Source: JBCCQH01 sp039024435
GTDB lineage: Bacteria; Bacteroidota; Bacteroidia; J057; JADKCL01
NCBI GenBank assembly: GCA_039024435.1
Contig: JBCCQH010000029.1
Span: 1 to 64,000 of the forward strand
Direction: 5' to 3'
Length of the DNA stretch: 64,000 bases
Shown here: in pieces, positions 24,637 to 33,058 of the stretch
Position numbering within the stretch: the first letter of the stretch is position 1
Layout: each line of letters opens with the position of its first letter
Position numbers and translations under genes: made by a program
Notes under the pieces: generated by a model
What the model saw: only the letters and a program-made list of their open reading frames with translations
What the model was told of the DNA's origin: nothing
Databases searched by the model: none

Positions 24637-25540
24637 TCACGTTTTCCGTTTTTCTGCTGGTCATTTTTCTGAATACAATTCCGCATTTCTCCTCGAATTT
24701 ATGCACCCAATCGGTAGCCTTGGCTCTGTCCTCTAAACTTAGGTATGCGATGTGCATTGCAATGACCTGAAGATCGTATTCCTGGCTTTCCCGATCAACC
24801 CTTTGCCAGGACCAATGATTGACCTGGTCCCAGTACGCTTCCAGATGCCGCCCGGATCCCCCAGGAACTGAAGCATCTGTCCCCCTACTCTGGTAAGTAT
24901 CCTCTCCCTCCGCATTTTTAGCAACCTCATAGTGGCGTTCGAAATGGCCGGCTTCATGTATGAGCGTATTGATCATTTGGTATTTGTTCCAGGCAAGATT
25001 GGAGTCGGTTAAGTCCCCAAAATTAGTTGAAACGTTCACGATTCGGCGATTCTCCTCAATCGTGGTAAAGGCCGCACTTCCCATGCTACTCCCCATTCCT
25101 ACCGGAATATCTGATTTCCCCTCCTTTCGCAGGTAATACCGTCCGATTCCTCCCAGCAAGTGATCGCCGGGCCCTTCACGAAAATCGGTCGCGGTGAGGT
25201 TGCGGCTGGCCGCGTACAAATATTTGTCTAGTTCGGTGACGTCATCCGCCAGGCAGATCCCGTTGGGGCCATAGGTTTGGCTATGCAGTGCAGTGATTTG
25301 ATCGAAGGTTGTTGAATCAATAATTCGAATCTCATTCTTGCCGCCGCAATCGGTGTAAAGGTACTGCCCGTTTTCATTGAAATAGTCATTTCCGTCCCGG
25401 ATACCGCTGGTTGATTCAGAACTGGAAGGCGGGCCTTTTGCCGTCTCGGATTCGGGATGGTTTGCCTGTTTGAGATTCTGCTCCCGGTACCAATCGGGCC
25501 AATGGGAATTCGTTTTGGTAGGGTTGCGGTAGGTTTTCAT
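24623..25540 (-). CDS. Toxin-like protein with HEAGH metallopeptidase motif
   Basis: The 305-residue protein has no signal peptide. Residues about 1-60 are polar and low in complexity (TAKGPPSSSESTSGIRDGND). Residues about 56-115 resemble the linkers of RHS/polymorphic toxins (ENGQYLYTDCGGKNEIRIID). Residues about 120-285 hold INTLIHEAGHFERHYE with the zinc-type motif HEAGH at 195-199. It could be a free-standing effector toxin or a cytoplasmic zinc protease. The stretch around SIMPLE repeats is not truncated, and no secretion system gene is nearby. Confidence 0.55.
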   Translation of the reverse strand: MKTYRNPTKTNSHWPDWYREQNLKQANHPESETAKGPPSSSESTSGIRDGNDYFNENGQYLYTDCGGKNEIRIIDSTTFDQITALHSQTYGPNGICLADDVTELDKYLYAASRNLTATDFREGPGDHLLGGIGRYYLRKEGKSDIPVGMGSSMGSAAFTTIEENRRIVNVSTNFGDLTDSNLAWNKYQMINTLIHEAGHFERHYEVAKNAEGEDTYQSRGTDASVPGGSGRHLEAYWDQVNHWSWQRVDRESQEYDLQVIAMHIAYLSLEDRAKATDWVHKFEEKCGIVFRKMTSRKTENVIEWK

Positions 25541-25746
25541 CTTTTTCTGGGTTGATCGTTGCGATGCGGCAGAACTGCCTTCTGCATACCGGACAAAGAA
25601 ATATAGCTCAGAGCCGTGAATGCACCTACCCCATTTTTGCCCGGAGCAATTATTCTTCCATCCCCATTTTAACCGTAGGTGATTCCAAAATCACCCATTG
25701 GGGAAAATTTATGCAGTTAAGCAAGCCCAATTAAGGGCCTATCCCC

Positions 25747-26946
25747 TCACTCCTCCACCCGCCACAGCGCGATCTCCCGATATAGATTCAAGTACTTCCG
25801 GGTGTCCGCAAAGGCCTCCTGCATCTTGCTTTGCCATTCCGCATCGATGTAGAAATAGCTGGAATCTTGCAAGCCTTTCTCCGCCGGAAGGACCACGTGG
25901 ATCTTTTTCATGGGGTGTTTTCCCCGAAATACCCAGGTCGGTAAGTAGCGGGCATCGGAGATGAAAATCGTGTCCCGGAGCGTGTCCTTGGTTACCTCCA
26001 AGTCCAGAATCATTCCGGCATCGGTGTAGCGCCAGTACTGATTGGAGATAAAATTGCCCAGCGACCAGGCGACAAAACCGCTGTCCAGCCGGCCCTGGTT
26101 GGTTTTGAAGTACTCCACGGGCTGGATCACGTGCGGGTGAGCGCCCAGGATGATGTCCGCTCCGCAGTCAATCGCGTGTTGCACCACCCGCTTCTGCTCC
26201 CGGTTGGGTTCGTGCTGATTTTCCACCCCAAAATGAAAAAACACCAGCACCAAATCCGGGTCCTGCGCTACCGCCGCCGCAATGTCCCGGCGGATGAGCG
26301 CGGTATCGATCTCATTGACCATCCACGGCTTGCCCTCCGGGATCGGCATGCCATTCGTACCGTAGGTGTAGTTCACAATCGCCAACTGGATGCCGTCCAG
26401 GTCGACCACCCGGATCGAATCCCGGTCGGCGGGCGTGCGGTAAGTGCCCGTATGGGCAAATCCGTACCGGTCCAGGAGGTCGAGGGTGCGCTGGGCCCCC
26501 TTTTCGCCCTGGTCCATCGAGTGGTTATTCGCCGTCACCAAAAAATCAAAGCCGACTTCCTGCAGCGCGTCGAGAAAATCGTCCGGGGTATTGAAGGCCG
26601 GATAGCCCTCGTAAGGCACCCGCTTTCCGGCAAAAACCGTCTCCAGATTCCCAATCGTAAGATCGGCCCCTGCCAAATAGGACTTGACCTCAGCAAAGCA
26701 AGGCCGAAAATCGAAGGTGTCGACTGCGACCCGGGCGTATTTGAATTGGGTACTGTGGCACATCAAATCACCTACCGCGGCGATGCGGCGCACAATGAGG
26801 CTGTCTTCCGGAGCGGACAAGGCAATTTCCTGAATGGGAGCCGGGGGCGTGCCCTTAGGCGCCGCTTCCGGGGACGGGCACCCGGTCAACAGGAGCGATA
26901 GCGCCAGGACGGATGTAGATACGAAAAAGGACAAGCGCTGCTGCAT
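25747..26946 (-). CDS. CapA-family (PgsA-like) lipoprotein
   Basis: From ATG 26946 the protein has 399 residues, with a lipoprotein signal (SVLALSLLLTGCPSP). It has the CapA fold: AAVGDLMCHSTQF, GNLETVFAG, VTANNHSMDQG, GTYRTPADRD, FHFGVENQHEPNREQKRVVQ and GAHPHVIQP. CapA/PgsA proteins are metallophosphatase-like proteins tied to poly-gamma-glutamate and capsule synthesis. The partner genes capB and capC are absent here. The upstream frame to 27126 is spurious: it overlaps the next gene and lacks a signal peptide. Confidence 0.87.
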   Translation of the reverse strand: MQQRLSFFVSTSVLALSLLLTGCPSPEAAPKGTPPAPIQEIALSAPEDSLIVRRIAAVGDLMCHSTQFKYARVAVDTFDFRPCFAEVKSYLAGADLTIGNLETVFAGKRVPYEGYPAFNTPDDFLDALQEVGFDFLVTANNHSMDQGEKGAQRTLDLLDRYGFAHTGTYRTPADRDSIRVVDLDGIQLAIVNYTYGTNGMPIPEGKPWMVNEIDTALIRRDIAAAVAQDPDLVLVFFHFGVENQHEPNREQKRVVQHAIDCGADIILGAHPHVIQPVEYFKTNQGRLDSGFVAWSLGNFISNQYWRYTDAGMILDLEVTKDTLRDTIFISDARYLPTWVFRGKHPMKKIHVVLPAEKGLQDSSYFYIDAEWQSKMQEAFADTRKYLNLYREIALWRVEE

Positions 26947-26992
26947 GGATGGATCGGCCAATTTTTGGGAATTTACAAAATCCCCCGGAAAA

Positions 26993-28003
26993 TCATTCGC
27001 GGATGAAATAATCAAATGTGCGGGGAGGAACCCAACCGCCCGCCTGTAACATGGTGTTTTGCAGGTGCTTGACGTACTGATCAATCTGATGAATGCCCAA
27101 CTCGGCCGTTCCCCGCTGTTCGGCATTGGCGCGGCGGTGCTCCTTGACCAAGCGAAAGCACCGCATCGCCTGGAGCGGATCTTTTTCGCCGGTCATCGTG
27201 GCATCCCAGTACAGTTCCCCCAGTTGCAGGTAGGCCGGGAGATAGACCAGGCTGTCGGCCGCGCGCGTGACGTAGCGGATGGCGAGGGAATCGTTGCGTG
27301 GGGTTCCCTGGCCTTGCAAGCGGGCCCGGGCGCAGTACAGCAGTGCCTCCGGCAGATCGTCCTCCGCCGCCTTTTCGGCAAAAGAATAGGCCTTGATGAG
27401 GCTGTAGTAATTGTCCGATTGCGTGCCAGTGCCGCGCTCGGCAAACACCTCGCACAAGCGCCAATTTGCTTGGGTGTGGCCTTGCTCGGCCGCTTTTTTG
27501 AGAAGATTGAGCCCTCGGGGATAGTTGCGGGCGGAAAACGCGTCCTGCAAGTAGCGCGTTCCGACCAGGAACTGTCCATCGGGATCACCGAGTTCGGCGA
27601 CCTGGTTCAGGTAGTGGTCCGCCGAATCATCGCTTTTCTCCACGCCCATTCCGAAGCGGAACGCTTCCGAGAGTTCCAGGATGGCCTCGGCATGGCCGAG
27701 GGCCGCCGCAAGGCGCAGGATCCTTAAGGCTTCGCGCTCATCCTTGTCCGCGCCCAGCCCAAACTGATAGGCTTTGGCCGCTTTTTGCAGCACCGCCGGG
27801 TCTTCACTCAGCAAAGCCCGTTGCATATAGTAGGCCGCCGAATCCCGGTCCTGATCGACCAAGGTGCCTTTATACAGCGCTTTTGAATACTTGAGGCAGG
27901 CCATGCCATCGCCCTCGTAGGCTGCCGCCCGCACCGCCGCAATTTGTCCGGAGGCAGATTGGCCCCAGCCCAAGCACACAAAAAGGATCATCCAACGCAT
28001 CAC
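26993..28003 (-). CDS. Sel1-repeat secreted protein
   Basis: The 336-residue protein has a signal peptide (WMILFVCLGWGQSASGQ) and tandem Sel1-like repeats of about 36 residues, for example YQFGLGADKDEREALRILRL, FRFGMGVEKSDDSADHYLNQ and ARLQGQGTPRNDSLAIRYVT. Sel1 repeats form alpha-solenoid scaffolds for protein contacts, here probably in the periplasm. It lies 46 bp upstream of the CapA gene on the same strand. Confidence 0.8.
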   Translation of the reverse strand: MMRWMILFVCLGWGQSASGQIAAVRAAAYEGDGMACLKYSKALYKGTLVDQDRDSAAYYMQRALLSEDPAVLQKAAKAYQFGLGADKDEREALRILRLAAALGHAEAILELSEAFRFGMGVEKSDDSADHYLNQVAELGDPDGQFLVGTRYLQDAFSARNYPRGLNLLKKAAEQGHTQANWRLCEVFAERGTGTQSDNYYSLIKAYSFAEKAAEDDLPEALLYCARARLQGQGTPRNDSLAIRYVTRAADSLVYLPAYLQLGELYWDATMTGEKDPLQAMRCFRLVKEHRRANAEQRGTAELGIHQIDQYVKHLQNTMLQAGGWVPPRTFDYFIRE

Positions 28004-28009
28004 TCAATA

Positions 28010-28321
28010 TTACGAAAAAGCGCCGGTTATATGATGGAAAATGGGAAAATGCGGGGACCGGCCCCTGCAGTCAGGGCAGGGGCGCCGACAATTTTGCATC
28101 CGCAATCGTTGGGCGGGAAAATGCAGGTAAGACGACGGAGGAGAACCTTTGGCGCAGGCAATTGGGGCCGATCCAGCTTTGAAAAATAAGCCAGGGGCTC
28201 GCCTCAACCGCGAAATCAATCGGCAAAAACCGCTTTTTCAGCGAAAAATCAATGATTTGGGCAGTGTCGCAAATCCGGTACGGGTTTCAATCGAAAGCCG
28301 CGACAATGCGCACAAACAATT
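28010..28321. other. Intergenic region, no gene
   Basis: This stretch separates two divergent genes. GCCCCTG and CAGGGGC (about 28059-28084) form a short hairpin. No convincing coding frame or known RNA was seen. Confidence 0.5.
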
Positions 28322-28350
28322 TTTGAAAACGGAAAAAAGAATTAAATTCG
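28322..28350 (+). promoter_or_regulatory. Probable promoter of T9SS protein gene 28391
   Basis: TTTG (28322-28325), a 17-base spacer and TAAATTCG (28343-28350) approximate the Bacteroidota TTTG-N17-19-TAnnTTTG promoter with one mismatch. It lies about 40 bases before the ATG at 28391. Confidence 0.4.
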
Positions 28351-28390
28351 TTTATTACAGTAGGGTTAAAAAACGGAAAAAGTTATTGAG

Positions 28391-29176
28391 ATGAAGAAAT
28401 TTTTACTACTGCCACTTTTGCTTACCGTGGTTACATTTACCAGTACGGTTGCGCTGCAAGCGCAAATGTGCATGCACGACTCCACCATCCAGACGGTAGG
28501 AATTTTCCCGAGCGATACTCTGCCGGACTTTTCGGTCAACCTTGCCGCGAACGAAAAAGTCGACTTTATTTTTCCGCCGGATACGACTGTTCTCGGCCAA
28601 ACGGTGCCGTTTGATTCCTTTCTGGTGACCAGCGTGAGCAACTTGCCTCCCGGTATCCAGTGGGAATGCAACGTGAACCACCCGGTCTGCAATTACCTTG
28701 TGACGCCGGGCGAACTGACCCGTGGTTGCGTGGCGGTATTTGGTACGCCGACCCAACAAAACCCCGCCTATCCGCTTTGGGATTCCGCGACCGTCACGGG
28801 CCAAGGCTGGGTGACCGTGCCGATCATCGGCCCACAGTCGGTCAACGATGACATCATCGTCTACTACCGGATCGGTCCGCCGGTGAATCTCGACGCATCT
28901 TTGTCCGAGCAAGTGGACCTGCAAGTGAAGCCGAACCCAGTTGTCGACAACTCGGTGGTAGCTTACAATGTCCCGTTTACGACCGACGTGAACGTTACCC
29001 TTTACAACCAGAATGGCCAGGAAGTGCGCACGATCCATGCCGGTGAACAGAATGCTGGTCGCCACGTCCTGCCCGTGATGCTCAACGGAACGCTTTCCCC
29101 GGGCGTGTACTTTGTTCGCTTCGAAATGAATGACGGCGAATTCCAGACCACCCGGAAGCTTGTTTCCCTCAATTGA
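28391..29176 (+). CDS. T9SS type A sorting domain protein
   Basis: The 261-residue protein has a signal peptide (FLLLPLLLTVVTFTSTVALQA). The body of about 160 residues includes FPSDTLPDFSVNLAANEKVD. The C-terminal sorting domain starts near VKPNPVVDNSVVAYNVPFTT and ends FRMNDGEF-like FQTTRKLVSLN. The body has no family I recognise. It is exported and probably surface-anchored. A strong terminator follows at 29194. Confidence 0.75.
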   Translation: MKKFLLLPLLLTVVTFTSTVALQAQMCMHDSTIQTVGIFPSDTLPDFSVNLAANEKVDFIFPPDTTVLGQTVPFDSFLVTSVSNLPPGIQWECNVNHPVCNYLVTPGELTRGCVAVFGTPTQQNPAYPLWDSATVTGQGWVTVPIIGPQSVNDDIIVYYRIGPPVNLDASLSEQVDLQVKPNPVVDNSVVAYNVPFTTDVNVTLYNQNGQEVRTIHAGEQNAGRHVLPVMLNGTLSPGVYFVRFEMNDGEFQTTRKLVSLN

Positions 29177-29193
29177 TCGATCATGTAGACTGT

Positions 29194-29239
29194 GAAAAGA
29201 CTTTCCGTCAGCGCCTTGAAGTTGACGGAAAGTCTTTTC
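29194..29239 (+). terminator. Strong hairpin terminator
   Basis: GAAAAGACTTTCCGTCA (29194-29210) and TGACGGAAAGTCTTTTC (29223-29239) are perfectly complementary over 17 bp, with a 12-base loop. The descending arm ends TCTTTTC. It separates the T9SS gene from the TonB receptor gene and may work in both directions. Confidence 0.8.
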
Positions 29240-29272
29240 GCGTTGCTTTAGCTTTACCCAATTAGATATTGT

Positions 29273-31849
29273 ATGACCAATCCCAAAAAAGTTATCCGGT
29301 GGGCCATCGCCGTCGCGGTATGCTGCTTGATGGGGCTGAACCTCTCGGCACAAACTGTCACCATTAAAGGCTCGGTGAGGGACGCCACCGACGATTCCCC
29401 GCTGGAAGGTGCGACTTACGGACTCCCGGCCGAAGGAAAAGGTGGGATCACCGACGAAAACGGCCAATTTGAAATCAAGGCGACCCGGGCCCCGGAAATC
29501 AACGTGCTTATCCGTTCGCTCGGCTACGGAGATACCACCCTCGTCGTCACCACTGAATCTGGAAAATCGCTCTACGAGCTGAACATCACCCTCGGGGTGG
29601 ACAAGAACTCCGGAATTACCCTCGGCGAAGTCGTCTTCATCGAAGGGCGCCACGCCAAAGATCTCTCCAAAGTCACCGCATCCGTCGAAGTGGTCAACTC
29701 GGAAAAAGTGGACCTGCAGGTTACCAACGAAGTCGAAGATGCCCTCACCCAAGCTCCCGGTGTGGACATCATCGATGGTCAACCGAACATCCGCGGGTCC
29801 AGTGGCTATGCCTACGGCGTGGGTTCCCGGGTCATGGTCATGCTCAATGGCCTTCCCTTGCTTTCCCCCGATGCCGCCTTTGCCCAGTTTGATCTGATCC
29901 CCGTTGACAATATCAACCAGATTGAGATCATGAAAGGGGCCTCCTCGGTCCTCTACGGTTCTTCGGCACTCGGTGGGGTTATCAACGTGCTCACCAGTGA
30001 TGCACCGGACACGGCGAAGACCTCGATTCGCGCCATCGGAACCATCTTTGACGCTCCACGGGATCCCCGACTGGACTGGGACGGCGACGGCAACGCTACC
30101 GAAGGCTCGATCAACGTCTTCCACAGCCGGAAGTTTGGCAAGGAGAAGAACAACGACATCACACTGCTCGGCGGTTTCTGGAAAGAGTCCGGCTGGCGCA
30201 ACGATACCGAAGCGGAGCAAGGCCGCGTCATGGTCATGACCAAGTTTCGCCCCAAAAAGATCCCCGGGATGAATTGGGGGGTCAATGCCAGTTATCGTTT
30301 TGACTCCAGTTCCACCTTCCTGTTTTGGGACAGTTACCTGCCCGCCGACACGGTGGAACCGTTTGTGGGGGCTCCGATTCCGAATTCAGCGGGTGCACTT
30401 TCCGGCCAAAATTCCCGCCGCCGCCAGTTCAACGACCGCTTCACCATCGATCCTTTCGTTCGCTACCTCACCAAGAAAAACAACTTGCACTACTACCGCG
30501 GCCGGATCATGGGCAACCGCAACACGAACGATACTGAGCAAAACAACAACAACCGCCTGGTCTACAATGACTATCAGTACACTACGCGCTTGTGGCCGGA
30601 CAAAACCACCGGCAAGGAACGCATCACCTGGGTGAGCGGGATCTCCAACCAGCTCAACTTCGCCAATGGGGATAGCCTATATGGCGACGTGCAGATCGAT
30701 ACGACCGGCTTTACTGCCGGGGGCGATGCCATCACCGATACTACCCTGATCGGGGGGAATTACACCTCGGTCAATGTAGCGGTCTACACGCAGATGGATG
30801 CCGAAATCACGCCCCGCCTGAACGCTTCGGTGGGCGCGCGCTACGACTACTGGTACATCGGAGGCGGTGATCAGTACGGCAACAAGGTAGAGCAAGCGCC
30901 GATTTTCCGGGCGGGAATGAACTACAATACCTTTGCCGGAAATAACATTCGTGCTTCCTTCGGGCAGGCGTTTCGCAGTCCCTCAGTGGCAGAACGCTTT
31001 ACTTCCACGAATGCCAGCGGCTTGCTCATTCTCCCCAATCCGGACATCCAAGTGGAAAAAGGCTGGAGCGCGGAACTTGGGATTCGCCAGGGCTTCCGCA
31101 CCGGTGGCCGGGACCGTTTCGTTCAGGGTTACCTCGACGTGGCGGGATTCATGATGGACTACGACAACATGATTGAATTCGGCGTGGCCCTACCGGACTC
31201 CTTGGGCCCCACCGAAGTGATCCAGTACCTTTTTACCAATGATCCGAGCTTCTCGGCCCGCAATGTGGCCGATGCCCGCATCTCGGGGGTGGAAGTGACG
31301 ACTCTGGTGCAGGCCGGTTACGACGATTTCTTCTTCAACTTTTCCGGGGGCGTGACCTGGCTGGATCCGCGCAACCTGAATCCGGCGGATACCGCCAATC
31401 AAGTGGACATCCTCAACACAATTGGGCCGCAGGACAGTGCGTTTACGCTGGAAGCGTTGGGCCAATTTGCCGCGATGCTTTTTCCCGAGGGCGATCCCAA
31501 TAAGCTTTACGACAATCCGGAATTCCTCAAGTACCGTTCGCGTTGGCTGGCGCGCTTCAGCGCTACGGTGGGCTACGGACGCTTCGCCCTGACCACCAAC
31601 TTGCGCTACAAGAGCTTTGTGGAGAGAATTGATGAGTTCCTGTACATTGCCATTCCGGGCTCTGCCGACTGGGTCAAAGCCCATCCCAGCGGTTTTACCC
31701 TGGTGGACTTCATCGCGACGGTGGACTTGGTGGACGGCATGAAACTGTCCCTGGCCTGCGACAATGCTTTCAACACCGAATGGGCCGAACTGCCCGGCAT
31801 TATCGGCCGGCAGCGGAACTTCAGCCTCCAGTTCAAGTACGTCTTCTAA
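29273..31849 (+). CDS. TonB-dependent receptor
   Basis: The 858-residue protein has a signal peptide (IAVAVCCLMGLNLSAQ), a carboxypeptidase-regulatory domain (TIKGSVRDATDDSPLEGATY) and a plug. The plug shows VEDALTQAPGVDIIDGQPNI then RGSSGYAYGVGSRVMVMLNG and IEIMKGASSVLYGSSALGG. The beta-barrel ends in LQFKYVF, with the C-terminal aromatic residue of outer-membrane barrels. The plug layout resembles siderophore and vitamin receptors such as BtuB/FepA types. The ligand is unknown and no SusD is adjacent. Confidence 0.9.
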   Translation: MTNPKKVIRWAIAVAVCCLMGLNLSAQTVTIKGSVRDATDDSPLEGATYGLPAEGKGGITDENGQFEIKATRAPEINVLIRSLGYGDTTLVVTTESGKSLYELNITLGVDKNSGITLGEVVFIEGRHAKDLSKVTASVEVVNSEKVDLQVTNEVEDALTQAPGVDIIDGQPNIRGSSGYAYGVGSRVMVMLNGLPLLSPDAAFAQFDLIPVDNINQIEIMKGASSVLYGSSALGGVINVLTSDAPDTAKTSIRAIGTIFDAPRDPRLDWDGDGNATEGSINVFHSRKFGKEKNNDITLLGGFWKESGWRNDTEAEQGRVMVMTKFRPKKIPGMNWGVNASYRFDSSSTFLFWDSYLPADTVEPFVGAPIPNSAGALSGQNSRRRQFNDRFTIDPFVRYLTKKNNLHYYRGRIMGNRNTNDTEQNNNNRLVYNDYQYTTRLWPDKTTGKERITWVSGISNQLNFANGDSLYGDVQIDTTGFTAGGDAITDTTLIGGNYTSVNVAVYTQMDAEITPRLNASVGARYDYWYIGGGDQYGNKVEQAPIFRAGMNYNTFAGNNIRASFGQAFRSPSVAERFTSTNASGLLILPNPDIQVEKGWSAELGIRQGFRTGGRDRFVQGYLDVAGFMMDYDNMIEFGVALPDSLGPTEVIQYLFTNDPSFSARNVADARISGVEVTTLVQAGYDDFFFNFSGGVTWLDPRNLNPADTANQVDILNTIGPQDSAFTLEALGQFAAMLFPEGDPNKLYDNPEFLKYRSRWLARFSATVGYGRFALTTNLRYKSFVERIDEFLYIAIPGSADWVKAHPSGFTLVDFIATVDLVDGMKLSLACDNAFNTEWAELPGIIGRQRNFSLQFKYVF

Positions 31850-31874
31850 TCGGGAAACTACCGATCTCTCACTT

Positions 31875-31936
31875 CCGATTCCCAATGACCACTCAGTTGC
31901 CTTTCGGGTACTGGTTCATTGGGAATCGGATTTTTT
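31875..31936 (+). terminator. Rho-independent terminator after TonB receptor
   Basis: CCGATTCCCAATGA (31875-31888) pairs perfectly with TCATTGGGAATCGG (31916-31929) and is followed by a run of T at 31931-31936. Confidence 0.8.
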
Positions 31937-31989
31937 GCTTGCCTGATTTCCGATATCCGAGGGGGATTGCGTTGCCGTGAGTGAGTGAT

Positions 31990-32075
31990 TCAGTAGCATC
32001 CAAACAAAGCCCACAATTGAAAATTTTCCGCGAAAAATTCTTACTGGGGCGCGAGTATGGCATTGGAATTGCGTC
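31990..32075 (-). repeat. Second dispersed repeat (R2), copy 2
   Basis: On the minus strand it reads TGCCATACTCGCGCC, GGAAAATTTTCAATT and GGGCTTTGTTTGG in the same order as positions 305-400 on the plus strand. Boundaries are approximate. Confidence 0.45.
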
Positions 32076-32179
32076 TAAGGTCTTGAAGAACGGAGAGGGA
32101 AGTTTTCCGCAGCCGATTATGGAAAGTTTGCCGTCTGCGCATCTATCAAGTGAACCGACTGAAAGACAACCACCAACCA

Positions 32180-32452
32180 ATGCAATTGACCTCATCAAAC
32201 CGCTTCACCATCAGTTTGGCCTACAACCTCCAACTGATTCTGGCCCAGTCCACTGACCTGCTGCTGGCCTTTTTCCGTTTTCTTTTTGTCATTGAGCTTC
32301 CTTGGGTGCAGCGCCACCGTACGCTGATTCGGGGGCTGTTTCTGACCTATCTGATCCCGGCATTTTTTGTCTTGGGGCCGCACGCGATTGCGCTGCTTGC
32401 GATTTACCAAATCGGATTCAATATGCTGCTAAAGGCAGCATCTTATACATAA
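32180..32452 (+). CDS. Small membrane protein, hypothetical
   Basis: The 90-residue frame has two hydrophobic segments (LLLAFFRFLFVIELPW and GLFLTYLIPAFFVLGPHAIALLAI), separated by a basic loop QRHRTLIR. I do not recognise it. Support for a real transcript comes from the GC-rich hairpin with T run 25 bp after its stop (32477-32517). An ATG 30 bases upstream (32150) is possible. Confidence 0.4.
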   Translation: MQLTSSNRFTISLAYNLQLILAQSTDLLLAFFRFLFVIELPWVQRHRTLIRGLFLTYLIPAFFVLGPHAIALLAIYQIGFNMLLKAASYT

Positions 32453-32476
32453 CCGTCTCCGACGGGACGGAACATT

Positions 32477-32517
32477 CGGTCGCGGTTGCGCAGGTTGCGT
32501 GGCCGCGACCGCCTTTT
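32477..32517 (+). terminator. Hairpin terminator
   Basis: CGGTCGCGG (32477-32485) pairs with CCGCGACCG (32503-32511) and CCTTTTG follows. It lies downstream of the small membrane-protein frame. The stretch 32520-32780 shows no further gene. Confidence 0.55.
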
Positions 32518-32781
32518 GTTGCTGCCCCACGTGGATCATTTTCCAAGCGTGAGCCGCTCATAAAAATCCGGGCAAGTCTTTGCGGAATCTTACAGTGATA
32601 AATTTTCCCTAAATCGTTTAGTTCTCGGAGGGCGTACGGTTTTTTTGACGCTTAATTTTGAAGAGGTCCGATACACCAAAAATGTGTTGGTTTTCAAATG
32701 ATTAGCTTTCAGAAGACCGAATTATATTCTTACACATCCTCCCGATTAGTCGACCAATTGCGTCTATTTACCCTGATTTTT

Positions 32782-32812
32782 TTTGTATTTATCGATGTAA
32801 TCCTTACATTTG
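32782..32812 (+). promoter_or_regulatory. Bacteroidota-type promoter
   Basis: TTTG (32782-32785), a 19-base spacer and TACATTTG (32805-32812) match the primary-sigma consensus TTTG-N19-TAnnTTTG exactly. Transcription would begin near 32818. It is the best promoter match in the window. Confidence 0.7.
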
Positions 32813-32818
32813 ATCATA

Positions 32819-32970
32819 CAATCGCATCGATCTATAATCTAAATTCTTAAAGCAAGACATTATTTCGCTCTCTGAGCGACCGATATATAAGAGACGCCAA
32901 TCAATCAACAATTCTCTATACGCATCATCGATTACTTGAAGAGACCGCCTCCTCCCCGGAGGTGGTTTTT
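32819..32970 (+). ncRNA. Candidate attenuator leader or small RNA upstream of mtnA
   Basis: About 150 bases lie between a consensus promoter and a strong intrinsic terminator with no coding frame. Visible local stems are CGCTC/GAGCG (around TCT), TATAAGAGA with TCTCTATA, and CAATCG near the start with CGATT near the end. The terminator sits about 90 bases before mtnA, so this could be a leader that ends transcription unless a signal is bound. It could equally be a separate small RNA. It does not match the SAM riboswitch cores I know. Confidence 0.5.
32944..32970 (+). terminator. Strong intrinsic terminator upstream of mtnA
   Basis: ACCGCCTCC (32944-32952) pairs with GGAGGTGGT (32958-32966) around TCCCC, followed by five T residues. 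It lies between a consensus promoter and the mtnA start. Confidence 0.8.
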
Positions 32971-33058
32971 CTTATCCTTTTCGGTAAAAACACGCTGAAT
33001 GATGAGGTAGGCGGAATATTCACCGCTACCCCCTACATTTGTGGCAAATCTCTCCGCA

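Noticed and set aside
28406..30220. Minus-strand open frame of 604 codons
   Set aside because: It is the shadow of the T9SS gene and TonB receptor gene on the plus strand, both of which have signal peptides and known domains.
32819..32970. SAM riboswitch upstream of mtnA
   Set aside because: The conserved SAM-I and SAM-II core sequences that I know are not present, so only the general leader/attenuator layout is claimed.
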